Positions 25,831-35,482 of a stretch of DNA of 56,171 nt are shown one piece after another. Both the position numbers and the translations under genes were made by a program. Origin of the DNA: an uncultured Bacteroides sp. Its GTDB lineage: Bacteria; Bacteroidota; Bacteroidia; Bacteroidales; Bacteroidaceae. Positions within the stretch are counted from its first letter, which is position 1. Each line of letters starts with the position of its first letter. Below the pieces are notes generated by a model. The model saw nothing but the letters and a program-made list of their open reading frames with translations. It was not told the origin of the DNA and ran no database searches. The stretch covers positions 1-56,171 of the forward strand of contig CASDXF010000017.1 in NCBI GenBank assembly GCA_949285075.1, in the 5' to 3' direction.

Positions 25831-26946
25831 CTACTTATTCTTACGATAGCTCAGTACCGCCCACGCATTAAAGAATAGGGCGAAAAGCGATAAAATGCCT
25901 AACAGCGGCAACAGTTCCGCAAACCCGCAGCCTTTCAGATAAATCATGCGCATGGCTATCATAAAGTGAGTCAACGGGTTGACATAGGCAATGGCCTGAG
26001 CCCATTGAGGCATACTGCCAATCGGGGTAAACAGCCCGCTCATCAGCATTAGCGTCAGCAAGAAGAAGAACATCACGAACATGGACTGCTGCATCGTCGC
26101 CGAATAATTGGAAATGACAAGCCCAAAACCGGACATGACCAACACGAAAAGAAAGACGGCGCAATAAATAACGATGAAATGTCCTTCAGGAACAACGCCA
26201 TAGAGCAGCCAAGACAAGACGAAGCATAGCGTCAACACGATAAAGCCTATAATCCAATAAGGCAAAAGCTTCGCCAGAATGAAAACAAACTTAGGAATAG
26301 GGGTCACGTTTATCTGTTCTATCGTACCGACCTCCTTCTCGCTCACCACATTCAGGGCCGGAAGAAAACCGCAAATCAGCGTCAGCAACATGCCCATCAA
26401 CGCGGGAATCATATAAAGCTTATAATTTAGGTTTGGATTAAACAGCCCTAAGGTGTCCACACGAATAGAGGGAACGGCACCGAAAGAGGAAACGGCATTC
26501 GGGTTTTCCAAACGCAACTCCGCTGAATAGTCGTTGATAATGGAAGCCAGATAGGAACCGCCTAACCCACCCTTCATACCGTTTACGGCATTGACGGCTA
26601 TCAGGATATGGGCATCCTCGCCGTTCGTCCAGTCCCGCTCCAGATGAGGAGGGATCTCCATCACGATGTCCGCCGTACCCAATTCTACATTGTTCAGCCC
26701 TTCCCGATAGGAAGAAGGCACCTCCCTCAGACGAAAATAAGTAGAGGCGGCGATTTTGTCCACCAACCGCTTCGATAAGGTAGAGTGGTCGTTATCCACT
26801 ATGTTCAACTGCACGTTCTTTATCTCCAGACTGACCGCCCACGGCATCAGCAACATCATCATGCAAGGAAATATCAATATCAACTTCGGCAAGAAGGCAT
26901 TGCGAAGCAACTGCTTAAACTCTTTTTCCAACAGAAACCTAATCAT
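25831..26946 (-). CDS. ABC-2 type permease 2, efflux system 2
   Basis: A 371-residue ABC-2 permease. The order is an N-terminal helix (KLILIFPCMMMLLMPWAVSL), a periplasmic domain with the conserved NAVNGMKGGLGGSYL, then SEKEVGTIEQINVTPIPKFV and five C-terminal helices. It is the last gene of the leftward operon TolC-HlyD-ATPase-permease-permease. The same residues (NAVNG, GTIEQ-NVTP) occur in the efflux-1 counterpart at 19544-20659, but base composition differs clearly. All frames of this operon are intact. Confidence 0.94.
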   Translation of the reverse strand: MIRFLLEKEFKQLLRNAFLPKLILIFPCMMMLLMPWAVSLEIKNVQLNIVDNDHSTLSKRLVDKIAASTYFRLREVPSSYREGLNNVELGTADIVMEIPPHLERDWTNGEDAHILIAVNAVNGMKGGLGGSYLASIINDYSAELRLENPNAVSSFGAVPSIRVDTLGLFNPNLNYKLYMIPALMGMLLTLICGFLPALNVVSEKEVGTIEQINVTPIPKFVFILAKLLPYWIIGFIVLTLCFVLSWLLYGVVPEGHFIVIYCAVFLFVLVMSGFGLVISNYSATMQQSMFVMFFFLLTLMLMSGLFTPIGSMPQWAQAIAYVNPLTHFMIAMRMIYLKGCGFAELLPLLGILSLFALFFNAWAVLSYRKNK

Positions 26947-26953
26947 AGCCAGA

Positions 26954-28057
26954 TTACTCTAATCTATACTTGAACTTCTTTAAACTAACTGTAATCAGTA
27001 CCACCGCCATTAACGAAAGTATGCTTATCTCTCGAATGACCTGCACCACAGATACTCCCTGAATCATCAACTTACGTACGGCTTGAATATACCAACGGGC
27101 GGGAATCAAGTCCGATATGGCCTGAAGAATCCACGGCATACTTTCTATCGGGAATATCATTCCGGACAATACCATAGTTGGCATCATCAGTACTAGCCCC
27201 GAAACAAGCATGGCGGCTACCTGTGTCCGTGTAATCGACGAAATCAGCAGTCCTAACGAAAGGGAAACGAAAATGAACAGCAAGGATATAGCGATCAACC
27301 AGAACAAACTTCCGGCTACTGGAACTCCCAAGACAAAGACGGACAGCAGCAAAATTGTAATCAGGTTGACAAACGAGAGCGCAAAATAAGGTACGGCCTT
27401 CGCCAAGATAAAGAACAAAGGCTTGACGGGAGAGACCAACAGCACCTCCATCGTCCCCGTCTCCTTCTCGCGGACAATGGAGATGGAAGTCATCATGGCG
27501 CAAATCAGCATGAGAATCAAGCCCATTACGCCCGGAACGAAATTATAGGCGCTCTTCATCTGCGGGTTATATAAAAGCTTTATATCCGGAATCAGGCTAC
27601 CTGTCTCCATACCGGCCGGAAGCATCTCCCGTCCTGCCGTCATGATGACGTTGGAAGCGTAGTTGGTTTGGGTAGTAGCCATATTGGGGTCCGTTGCGTC
27701 CACAATCAGTTGGATGCGGGCATCGCCCGTATAAAGTCCGTCTGAGAACGACTCGCTGAAAACCAATGTCATGTCTACCTCGTTCTTCCGAAAAGCGGCC
27801 TCCATCTCTTGCTGAGAATGGAAACACCGGGTAATCGTAAAATATTCACTGGCATCCATTCTATCGATAATCTTGCGGGTCACCGCATCGTTAGACGGGT
27901 CGAGTACGGCCAAACGCACATTCTTCACTTCCGTAGTGATACCGAAACCGAATAATACAATCAGCACAACAGGCATACCCAACAAAATAAGCAAGGTTCT
28001 CCTATCACGGAATATGTGATAAAACTCTTTTTTGACAAAAACCAAGAATTGTTTCAT
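26954..28057 (-). CDS. ABC-2 type permease 1, efflux system 2
   Basis: A 367-residue ABC-2 permease counted from the ATG at 28057 (MKQFLVFVKKEFYHIFRDRR); 17 further codons upstream overlap the end of the ATPase gene and are not needed. It has the single N-terminal helix, the periplasmic domain and REKETGTMEVLLVSPVKPLF before five membrane helices. It is paralogous to 18419-19531. The gap to permease 2 is 7 bp, indicating tight operon structure. Confidence 0.94.
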   Translation of the reverse strand: MKQFLVFVKKEFYHIFRDRRTLLILLGMPVVLIVLFGFGITTEVKNVRLAVLDPSNDAVTRKIIDRMDASEYFTITRCFHSQQEMEAAFRKNEVDMTLVFSESFSDGLYTGDARIQLIVDATDPNMATTQTNYASNVIMTAGREMLPAGMETGSLIPDIKLLYNPQMKSAYNFVPGVMGLILMLICAMMTSISIVREKETGTMEVLLVSPVKPLFFILAKAVPYFALSFVNLITILLLSVFVLGVPVAGSLFWLIAISLLFIFVSLSLGLLISSITRTQVAAMLVSGLVLMMPTMVLSGMIFPIESMPWILQAISDLIPARWYIQAVRKLMIQGVSVVQVIREISILSLMAVVLITVSLKKFKYRLE

Positions 28058-28061
28058 AGCC

Positions 28062-29543
28062 TTAATCCGCTTTATGCTCAGCCTGACGGGCGAGCCGTTG
28101 AAACACATCGTCCATAGTAGCCGAATTGTAAGTCTTCTTCAGATTGGCGGGAGTATCGAGCGCCTTTATTCGGCCATTCACCATAATGGATATACGGTCG
28201 CAATATTCGGCTTCATCCATATGATGGGTGGTAACGAATACGGTGATTCCTCTATCAGCGGCTTGATAAATCAGTTCCCAAAACTGCTTTCTCGTAGCGG
28301 GGTCTACTCCTCCGGTCGGCTCGTCAAGAAAAACGATTCTCGGTTCATGAAAGATGGAAACTGAAAAGGCGAGCTTCTGCTTCCACCCCAAAGGAAGACT
28401 CTTCACCAACGTATTCCGCTCCGCCAAAAGGCCGATACGTTCTAACAGCTCATCCGTCTTACGGGCAATCTCCTTTCTCTCCATACCGTAAATGCCCGCA
28501 AAGAGGCGGATGTTTTCCCACACTTTCAAATCTTCATAAAGGGAAAACTTTTGACTCATGTAACCAATATGGTTCTTCACTTGCTCGGCTTCCTTGAAAA
28601 TGTCATAACCTCCTACCCTACCCACACCTGAAGTTGGCTTACTCAGTCCGCAAAGCATACGCATGGCCGTGGTCTTTCCCGCCCCGTTAGCTCCTAAAAA
28701 ACCGAATATTTCACCCTGATGAACCGAAAAAGAAATGTGATCTACTGCAATAAAATCGCCGAAGCATTTCGTCAAGCGATCTACCTCTATCACCGGCTTC
28801 TCCTCCTTATCGCTATGCTTTCGCTCTAAAGGAAGCGGGCAAAGGATACCTTCAAAACGGTGAAGGATTTCGACAGGCGTATCTATTCCGTGAATGCGTC
28901 CGTGATTAATGAAAGCGATACGGTCGCATAATCGGGCTTCATCCATGATGGGAGTAGAGACAACAATTGTTATGCCCAAGTCACGCAAATGCCTGAGCAT
29001 CTGCCAAAACTCCTTGCGTGATACGGGATCGACTCCCGTCGTCGGCTCGTCAAGCAACAATACCTCCGGTTTGTGTATCAAAGCGCAACTAAGGGCTAAC
29101 TTCTGTTTCATTCCTCCTGAAAGGGCCCCCGCACGCCGATTTCTGAAAGGCTCTATCTGTTGATAGATATCCTTGACCAAGTCGTAGTTTTCACGCACCG
29201 TAGTATGGAAAACAGCGGCGAAAAAATTCAAGTTCTCTTCCACCGTAAGGTCTTGATAGAGTGAGAAGCGGCCGGGCATGTAACCAACCTTTGTGCGAAT
29301 TTCCTTATAGTTCCTCACCACGTCCAAACCGCACAAAGAAGTTCGTCCACTGTCGGCTAACAACAGCGTAGCGAGTATTCTGAACATCGTGCTCTTTCCT
29401 GCTCCGTCGGGACCTATCAAACCGAATATCTCGCCTCGACGCACGGAAAAGGATACTTCGTCTAACGCCTCTACTTCGCCATAACGCTTACTTACCCTAT
29501 CCGCTTCGACCACTATATCCATTCCCGGTTTTTCGCTATTCAT
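28062..29543 (-). CDS. Tandem ABC ATPase fusion, efflux system 2
   Basis: A 493-residue protein with two ABC ATPase domains (YbhF-like). Domain 1: Walker A at 44-51 (GPDGAGKS), signature LSGGMKQ at 141-147, Walker B LLLDEPTTGVDP. Domain 2: Walker A at 284-291 (GANGAGKT), altered signature LPLGWKQ at 383-389, Walker B IVFLDEPTGGVDP. The domains join through a short charged linker (about 236-252, PLPLERKHSDKEEKP). The accessory domain of some 75 residues that follows ATPase 1 in efflux system 1 is absent here. It overlaps the upstream HlyD gene by 8 bp. The pair should power the ABC-2 permeases. Confidence 0.95.
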   Translation of the reverse strand: MNSEKPGMDIVVEADRVSKRYGEVEALDEVSFSVRRGEIFGLIGPDGAGKSTMFRILATLLLADSGRTSLCGLDVVRNYKEIRTKVGYMPGRFSLYQDLTVEENLNFFAAVFHTTVRENYDLVKDIYQQIEPFRNRRAGALSGGMKQKLALSCALIHKPEVLLLDEPTTGVDPVSRKEFWQMLRHLRDLGITIVVSTPIMDEARLCDRIAFINHGRIHGIDTPVEILHRFEGILCPLPLERKHSDKEEKPVIEVDRLTKCFGDFIAVDHISFSVHQGEIFGFLGANGAGKTTAMRMLCGLSKPTSGVGRVGGYDIFKEAEQVKNHIGYMSQKFSLYEDLKVWENIRLFAGIYGMERKEIARKTDELLERIGLLAERNTLVKSLPLGWKQKLAFSVSIFHEPRIVFLDEPTGGVDPATRKQFWELIYQAADRGITVFVTTHHMDEAEYCDRISIMVNGRIKALDTPANLKKTYNSATMDDVFQRLARQAEHKAD

Positions 29544-30456
29544 CTTTTGATTTTCTTATTCCTCCGTACATGCCTATCTTCAACATACCGTCGTTACGCA
29601 CGGAAACCTTTACGGCATAAACCAGATTGGCTCGCTCGTCTTTCGTCAAAATCGTCTTAGGAGTGAACTCTGACTGGTCGGAAATCCACGTAACGACTCC
29701 GGGATACGCCTTCGACTCCGAATTACCATAGTCGGCGTATACGGTTACCTTATCCCCTATCTTTATGTCCGCCAACTGCTCTGAAGTGATGTAGGCACGC
29801 AAATACATTTGGTCTACCTCACCTACCTTGAATAGCGGACGACCCACCGTAGCCAGTTCTCCCGCCTCGGCGTACTTAGCCAATACAACCCCCTCTACCG
29901 GAGACAGCACCCGGCATCTCTTCAGTTGGTCTTCTATCTGCGCTATCTGTGCGCTCAACGAGTTGCCCTGCTCCGTCAGACTGTTCGAGCTATTGGTTAA
30001 AGACGATTCCTGCGCTACCAACTGCCGATCAAGCAACGCAATCTGCGCCTCCCAATCGTCCAATTGCTTTCGGTTACCGGCATCCATTTTCCAGAGGTTC
30101 TCCGCCCGATCCCTTTCCCGCTTCGCCGTGGTCAACTGTTGTTTTGTCACGGCTATCTGTTTCGCCAAATCAGGCCTCTGATTCTCCACAGATTTGATGT
30201 TAGCCTCTAACTGTAGTTTCTTCAAATAGAGTTGCACGGTATCTACTAATGCAATTTCCTCTCCCACCTTCAACCGCACACCTTCTTCCGCATCCATACG
30301 AAGCAGTTTACCTGCTACTTCTGAAGAGACTGTAACCTCCGTAGCCTCAAACGTACCGGTGGCATCGTAGTCCGGTAAACGGCTTGTGCAGGAAGTAGCC
30401 ACAATCAACGGCACTACTCCCCATAACCCCGATTTAATAAGATTCCGCATATCCAT
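29536..30456 (-). CDS. HlyD-type periplasmic adaptor lipoprotein, efflux system 2
   Basis: A 306-residue membrane-fusion protein with a lipoprotein signal (IVATSC, Cys near residue 23). The lipoyl halves (DATGTFEATEVTVSSEVAGK and SPVEGVVLAKYAEAGELA) frame a coiled-coil hairpin of about 100 residues, followed by the barrel domain (SEQLADIKIGDKVTVYAD). It closely follows the plan of the efflux-1 adaptor at 15842-16738. It should bridge the permeases and the TolC protein encoded 10 bp upstream. Confidence 0.94.
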   Translation of the reverse strand: MDMRNLIKSGLWGVVPLIVATSCTSRLPDYDATGTFEATEVTVSSEVAGKLLRMDAEEGVRLKVGEEIALVDTVQLYLKKLQLEANIKSVENQRPDLAKQIAVTKQQLTTAKRERDRAENLWKMDAGNRKQLDDWEAQIALLDRQLVAQESSLTNSSNSLTEQGNSLSAQIAQIEDQLKRCRVLSPVEGVVLAKYAEAGELATVGRPLFKVGEVDQMYLRAYITSEQLADIKIGDKVTVYADYGNSESKAYPGVVTWISDQSEFTPKTILTKDERANLVYAVKVSVRNDGMLKIGMYGGIRKSKDE

Positions 30457-30466
30457 AAGTCTTTAC

Positions 30467-31732
30467 TTACTCCTCTCCTATATTATATTTTAGCTGATAG
30501 ATGTTTTGTAGCCGCTGAATCTCGTGAACTGACTTGGCCTGTCGAGCCATATTTTCGTTGGTCAGTTCACGTAGCATTTCTGTCACCGTTAAGGTTCCAT
30601 TGGCGACCTTCGCCTCTGCCGAACGACGAATATTAGTACGGAGACGGATGATTTCATCATCCTCCTTCATCTGCTCCTCCAACGCCGTAATCGCCTTATC
30701 CTGCCTCGTCATTTCCAAACGGGTATTGAAAAGGAACACTTCACGGTTGCTCTCTAACCGTTGCAGCTTATTCTCGATGTTTTTCCTATCGTTCTTCAGT
30801 GTATAAAGACTGCCAAAATTCCATGAAAGGCGTAACCCCGCCACATAATAAGCCGAAAACTCATCCTTTAAGATGTTCAACCCCGGATTGCCGTAAGCGC
30901 CTTGCACAAATAAACCGATGTTAGGCATATGACGTGCGTTCAAGGCTTCACGCTCCACATTCAGCCCCATCGCTTGCGCATTTAATAGAGAAAGTTCAGG
31001 TCTTTTAACCTCACTTAATACAGATACCGTCTTCTCTGGAACAGGTTTTGTTAGAACGGTCTCGGAAGAAAGTTCCTCCCCCGTCAGTAGCGACAGCATC
31101 TTCAGGTAAGCCTCACGGGAGCTTTTCAGTTCTATCTCCTTCTGTCGTGCGCCCAACTGTTCCGCCTTCACGGCATCGAGATCAGCCTGATTAGCGACAC
31201 CATTCGTTATGTAAGCACCGATTTGTTTGTAGTTTCTTTCGAGTTCCTCCTGAAGCAGAGCGTTATGTTTCAATTGCTCATCCAATAGCAAGATTCCAAA
31301 ATACAGGTCATTCACTCGCTCGTTCAAAGCGTACATATCTACATCTAACCTGCTCTTTTCGATATTCGCTTCAGTCTCTGTCCGTTTTTTCTTCATCTTC
31401 ATCTCTCCACCATCCCATAAGTTCTGCCGCATCTCTACAGCCACCTGATACTGATCTTTGGGCAACGTGATGTCCACTCCCGGCACTTCAAACGGCAATT
31501 GCGTCACATCACTTTGATAAGATACTTTTCCAGACATGGAGAATTGGGGCAGATACCCTTTCACCACATTCTCCAATGTATACGCTTTAGTCTTCTCCAC
31601 CAACCCATACTGGCGTACCAGTGGATAGTTGTCCCTTGTCTTCCGCAGACATTCCTCTAACGTAATTTGCCCGCTCACCGTTTCCGGGAGCAAACAGAGT
31701 AACCAAGAAAATATAAGAAATGCTTTCTTCAT
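30467..31732 (-). CDS. TolC-family outer-membrane efflux protein, efflux system 2
   Basis: A 421-residue TolC-like channel counted from the ATG at 31732 (MKKAFLIFSWLLCLLPETVS, signal peptide ending VSGQ). A TTG 36 bp upstream gives a longer frame but would put 12 residues before the signal peptide. Two coiled-coil repeats typical of TolC are visible (LEECLRKTRDNYPLVRQYG, later RPELSLLNAQAMGLNVEREA). It is intact and could supply the channel that efflux system 1 has lost. It is the first gene of its operon. The end of manC lies 131 bp upstream on the same strand with no terminator seen. Confidence 0.93.
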   Translation of the reverse strand: MKKAFLIFSWLLCLLPETVSGQITLEECLRKTRDNYPLVRQYGLVEKTKAYTLENVVKGYLPQFSMSGKVSYQSDVTQLPFEVPGVDITLPKDQYQVAVEMRQNLWDGGEMKMKKKRTETEANIEKSRLDVDMYALNERVNDLYFGILLLDEQLKHNALLQEELERNYKQIGAYITNGVANQADLDAVKAEQLGARQKEIELKSSREAYLKMLSLLTGEELSSETVLTKPVPEKTVSVLSEVKRPELSLLNAQAMGLNVEREALNARHMPNIGLFVQGAYGNPGLNILKDEFSAYYVAGLRLSWNFGSLYTLKNDRKNIENKLQRLESNREVFLFNTRLEMTRQDKAITALEEQMKEDDEIIRLRTNIRRSAEAKVANGTLTVTEMLRELTNENMARQAKSVHEIQRLQNIYQLKYNIGEE

Positions 31733-31863
31733 ACATCCCAAGTTTTCTAATGATATTATCTTCCGCAAGAAACAAAAAACCGGAACACATCAACGTATTG
31801 GAAATTGATATGCCCGGGAATCATGAAAACGTCATCAGTAAGAAACAGCCTTACGGAATGCGC

Positions 31864-32916
31864 TTATTTCGAGAATTCCTTTATCCGCTGTTCCTCGTCC
31901 AATTTACAAATCAACAAAGTATTGTCCTTTTCCACCACGATGTAGCCGTCCAAGCCTTGAATAACCACCCGCTTCTCCTCGCTCACGTGGACAATGCAAT
32001 CACGGCTATCGTACATCCGTACATCAGGCCCCACAGTAGCGTTTCCCGACTCATCCTGCGGCAACAACCCGTGAAGAGCACCCCATGTACCTAAGTCTGA
32101 CCATCCGAAAGAAGCCGGAAGTACATAGATTTCCTGCACCTTCTCCATCACGGCATAGTCTATCGAGATATTCTCGCAAGTCGGGAAGAACTTCTGAATC
32201 ATCTTTCCCTCGTCCTCCGTGTAGAAGTACGGGAAGATACGGTCGAATATCTGGGCTATTCCCGGAGCATACACCCGCATCACCGAAGTAATCGTACGCA
32301 CATTCCATACGAAGATTCCTGCATTCCAAAAATAACTTCCCTCCGCTAGGTAACTCTCCGCCGTGCTTTTATCCGGCTTTTCCTTAAAAGCGTCTACCGT
32401 AAACATTTCCTTGTCCGTCAGCAACTGATCTCCGGCGGCAATATATCCGTACCCCGTCTCTGGCCGTGTAGGTTTAATGCCTAACGTCACGATGGCACTT
32501 CCTTCATCCGTAAACCGGAGCGCTTTTTCAATCACTCTTTTAAATTCCACAGTGTTGGTTACCAAAGCGTCTGAAGGTGTTACAACCATATTAGCGTTAG
32601 GATGTTTCTTCTTTATTTTCCAACAAGCGTACGCTATGCATGGAGCCGTATTCCGAGCGCAGGGTTCTGCAAGTATATTACTCTCCGGTATTTCAGGCAA
32701 CTGCTTATGAACTATGTCAACGTACTTCTCGGAGGTTACAACCCACATGTTTTCCGGAGGACAAATACCGCTAAAGCGGTCTACAGTCAATTGTATTAAC
32801 GACTTTCCGCACCCCATTATATCTATAAACTGTTTTGGACACTCTGGAGTACTCATCGGCCAAAAGCGGCTACCTACACCACCTGCCATAATCACAATAT
32901 GGTTGTCCATACTCAT
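31864..32916 (-). CDS. manC: Mannose-1-phosphate guanylyltransferase
   Basis: A 350-residue nucleotidyltransferase that makes GDP-mannose from mannose 1-phosphate and GTP. The pyrophosphorylase signature AGGVGSRFWPMS is at residues 11-22, followed by PKQFIDI (26-32), the metal/sugar site TPSDALV, and FWNAGIFVW. It has no phosphomannose isomerase domain at the C-terminus, so it is the single-function form. It is divergent from gmd-fcl, which use its product to make GDP-fucose. The ATG at 32916 is used; an alternative ATG is two codons further in. Confidence 0.95.
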   Translation of the reverse strand: MSMDNHIVIMAGGVGSRFWPMSTPECPKQFIDIMGCGKSLIQLTVDRFSGICPPENMWVVTSEKYVDIVHKQLPEIPESNILAEPCARNTAPCIAYACWKIKKKHPNANMVVTPSDALVTNTVEFKRVIEKALRFTDEGSAIVTLGIKPTRPETGYGYIAAGDQLLTDKEMFTVDAFKEKPDKSTAESYLAEGSYFWNAGIFVWNVRTITSVMRVYAPGIAQIFDRIFPYFYTEDEGKMIQKFFPTCENISIDYAVMEKVQEIYVLPASFGWSDLGTWGALHGLLPQDESGNATVGPDVRMYDSRDCIVHVSEEKRVVIQGLDGYIVVEKDNTLLICKLDEEQRIKEFSK

Positions 32917-33082
32917 TTTTTTATTTTGATTAGGAAAATATTAGCTAAAGTATAAAAAAAAAGAATCATAGACCACTATTGAAAACATTTGAAGCCGTTG
33001 TTTTATTTTTTTTAATTCATTCTATGCGTATTTAATTCTAATTTGCACTGGAAACATTAAGAACTCTTGCATACATGGAATT

Positions 33083-33178
33083 CTTGTACATAAATTGGAT
33101 GATTGTTGTACAAGAATCGGTCGGTTTATGTACAAGATTCAGGTAAGTGATGTACAAGAACCACGCCAGTTTTGTGAA
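33083..33178. repeat. Array B: TTGTACAA dyads every 22 bp
   Basis: TGTACA starts at 33085, 33107, 33129 and 33151, and a degenerate TGTGAA at 33173, all exactly 22 bp apart. The core extends to TTGTACAAGAATC in the best unit. The other 10-11 bp of each unit are different in every copy. The array ends about 35 bp upstream of the gmd -33 box. The same core and period occur at 53153-53226. Confidence 0.93.
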
Positions 33179-33214
33179 ACTGAATGAGAACATGACAAAA
33201 ATAGAGTTTCTTCT

Positions 33215-33245
33215 CTTGCGCATAAAAGAAAATTCCCGATATTTG
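33215..33245 (+). promoter_or_regulatory. Promoter of gmd-fcl
   Basis: CTTG (33215-33218), 19-bp spacer, GATATTTG (33238-33245): one mismatch from TTTG and one from TAnnTTTG. The leader to the gmd ATG is about 30 nt. Confidence 0.5.
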
Positions 33246-33278
33246 CCCGATATATTCCAAAAATATTCAAACTAATAG

Positions 33279-34361
33279 ATGTCAAATATGAAAGTTGCTC
33301 TTATTTCCGGAATCACCGGTCAGGACGGTTCCTTTTTAGCCGAATTTCTTTTGCAAAAGGGGTATGAAGTACACGGTATCCTGCGTCGTTCTTCCTCTTT
33401 TAACACAGGACGTATTGAACACTTATATTTCGACGAGTGGGTTAGGGACATGAAGCAAAAGCGCACTATCAATTTACATTACGGAGACATGACTGACTCT
33501 AGTTCATTGATACGCATTATCCAACAGATACAACCAGATGAAATATATAACCTTGCCGCTCAAAGTCACGTAAAGGTATCATTCGATGTTCCCGAATATA
33601 CAGCCGAAACCGATGCCGTGGGCACGTTGCGCATGTTAGAAGCAGTGCGTATCTTGGGATTAGAAAAAAAGACACGCATATATCAGGCTTCTACCTCAGA
33701 GCTTTTCGGTAAAGTTCAAGAAGTTCCTCAAAAGGAGACTACCCCGTTCTATCCGCGCAGTCCGTATGGAGTAGCCAAACAGTACGGATTCTGGATAACC
33801 AAGAACTACCGTGAAAGCTACGGAATGTTTGCGGTAAACGGCATCTTGTTCAATCACGAGAGTGAACGGAGAGGAGAAACGTTCGTAACGCGGAAAATCA
33901 CACTGGCCGCCGCACGCATCGCGTTAGGAGAGCAAGACAAGTTGTACTTGGGCAATCTGAACGCCCGCCGCGACTGGGGATACGCCAAAGACTACGTGGA
34001 GTGTATGTGGATGATTCTGCAACACGACACGCCGGAAGACTTTGTCATAGCAACGGGAGAAATGCACACCGTACGGGAGTTTGCTACGTTAGCCTTCAAA
34101 GAGGTAGGCATAGAACTTCGTTGGGAAGGTGAGGGACTAAACGAGAGAGGTATTGATATGGCTACGGGAAAATCATTAGTTGAGGTAGATCCGAAATATT
34201 TCCGTCCGGCAGAAGTTGAACAATTGTTAGGTGATCCAACAAAAGCTAAAACTTTACTTGGATGGAATCCCCGCAAGACTTCGTTTGAAGAGTTGGTCCG
34301 CATCATGGTCCGTCATGACATCGAGAAAGTAAAACGAATGATAGCCAACAAGCATGAATAA
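33279..34361 (+). CDS. gmd: GDP-mannose 4,6-dehydratase
   Basis: A 360-residue extended short-chain dehydrogenase that makes GDP-4-keto-6-deoxymannose. The NADP-binding [15 protein letters not shown] lies at residues 10-24, the catalytic region [20 protein letters not shown] follows, and the catalytic Tyr/Lys pair is in [12 protein letters not shown]. The family-specific RRG-type segment [17 protein letters not shown] is present. It is five bp upstream of fcl and divergent from manC, completing the GDP-mannose to GDP-L-fucose route used for fucosylated surface glycans. Confidence 0.97.
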   Translation: MSNMKVALISGITGQDGSFLAEFLLQKGYEVHGILRRSSSFNTGRIEHLYFDEWVRDMKQKRTINLHYGDMTDSSSLIRIIQQIQPDEIYNLAAQSHVKVSFDVPEYTAETDAVGTLRMLEAVRILGLEKKTRIYQASTSELFGKVQEVPQKETTPFYPRSPYGVAKQYGFWITKNYRESYGMFAVNGILFNHESERRGETFVTRKITLAAARIALGEQDKLYLGNLNARRDWGYAKDYVECMWMILQHDTPEDFVIATGEMHTVREFATLAFKEVGIELRWEGEGLNERGIDMATGKSLVEVDPKYFRPAEVEQLLGDPTKAKTLLGWNPRKTSFEELVRIMVRHDIEKVKRMIANKHE

Positions 34362-34366
34362 TTAGT

Positions 34367-35446
34367 ATGGAAAAGAATGCTAAAATATACGTAGCGGGAC
34401 ATCACGGACTGGTGGGTTCCGCCATTTGGAAGAATTTACAAGAAAAAGGATATAATAATCTGGTAGGGCGCACGCATAAGGAACTTGATCTATTGGACAG
34501 TATAGCTGTGCGCCACTTTTTCGATGAGGAACAGCCGGAATACGTATTTCTGGCGGCGGCTTTCGTGGGAGGCATCATGGCAAACAGTATTTATCGCGCC
34601 GACTTCATTTATAAAAATTTGCAAATACAACAAAACGTTATCGGAGAGAGCTTCCGACATGGCGTAAAAAAATTACTGTTTCTTGGAAGTACTTGTATTT
34701 ATCCGCGCGACGCCGAACAGCCGATGAAAGAAGACGTATTGCTTACCTCACCACTGGAATATACAAACGAACCGTACGCCATCGCTAAGATAGCCGGACT
34801 AAAAATGTGCGAAAGTTTCAATCTGCAATATGGTACAAATTACATCGCTGTAATGCCTACCAATCTATATGGACCGAACGATAACTTCGATTTGGAACGA
34901 AGCCATGTGCTACCGGCTATGATACGTAAGATTCATTTAGCTCATTGCCTTAAAAATGAATATTGGGAAATCATCCGCAAGGACTTGAATCTCCGTCCGA
35001 TAGAAGGTATTGACGGAACAAGTTCTAAGGAAGACATCTTGAATATTTTACAAAAATATGGAATATGCGAGACGGAAATTACGCTTTGGGGAACAGGTAC
35101 TCCTCTTCGGGAGTTTCTCTGGAGTGAGGAAATGGCTGACGCTAGCGTATTTGTTATGGAACATGTGGATTTCAAAGATACATATAAAGAAGATGAAAGA
35201 GACATACGAAACTGTCACATTAATATTGGGACAGGGAAAGAAATTACAATTCGCCAGTTGGCAGATCTTATCATAAAGACCATAGGGTATAATGGAACGC
35301 TGACTTTTGACAACAGCAAGCCTGACGGAACAATGCGTAAGTTGACCGATCCGTCCAAGCTACACGCATTAGGTTGGCATCATAAAATAGACATTGAAGA
35401 GGGGGTAAATAAGATGTATAAATGGTATCTTGGCCAATTATCGTGA
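34367..35446 (+). CDS. fcl: GDP-L-fucose synthase
   Basis: A 359-residue epimerase/reductase converting GDP-4-keto-6-deoxymannose to GDP-L-fucose. The NADPH-binding motif GHHGLVGSAIW is near residues 11-21, FLGSTCIYPRDAEQP holds the catalytic serine/cysteine region, and the catalytic Tyr/Lys pair is in EPYAIAKIAG. It carries an insertion around residues 190-225 (CLKNEYWEIIRKDLNLRPIE), found in Bacteroidetes homologs. It is cotranscribed with gmd. Confidence 0.96.
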   Translation: MEKNAKIYVAGHHGLVGSAIWKNLQEKGYNNLVGRTHKELDLLDSIAVRHFFDEEQPEYVFLAAAFVGGIMANSIYRADFIYKNLQIQQNVIGESFRHGVKKLLFLGSTCIYPRDAEQPMKEDVLLTSPLEYTNEPYAIAKIAGLKMCESFNLQYGTNYIAVMPTNLYGPNDNFDLERSHVLPAMIRKIHLAHCLKNEYWEIIRKDLNLRPIEGIDGTSSKEDILNILQKYGICETEITLWGTGTPLREFLWSEEMADASVFVMEHVDFKDTYKEDERDIRNCHINIGTGKEITIRQLADLIIKTIGYNGTLTFDNSKPDGTMRKLTDPSKLHALGWHHKIDIEEGVNKMYKWYLGQLS

Positions 35447-35474
35447 AATAATTCCCTCTAATTAATATTATCAT

Positions 35475-35482
35475 TATATTTG
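35475..35482 (+). promoter_or_regulatory. -7 box of the acyl-CoA ligase gene
   Basis: TATATTTG ends only 3 nt before an ATG at 35486. If used, transcription would begin near 35489, which favours the next in-frame ATG at 35513 as the true start. Confidence 0.45.

Larger units (their letters stand above)
32917..33278. other. Divergent control region manC/gmd
   Basis: 362 bp between the starts of manC and gmd. No gene is seen. It contains the TGTACA array (33083-33178) and the gmd promoter (33215-33245). For manC only an imperfect -7 box (TACTTTAG read leftward, near 32953) is visible. Confidence 0.6.
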
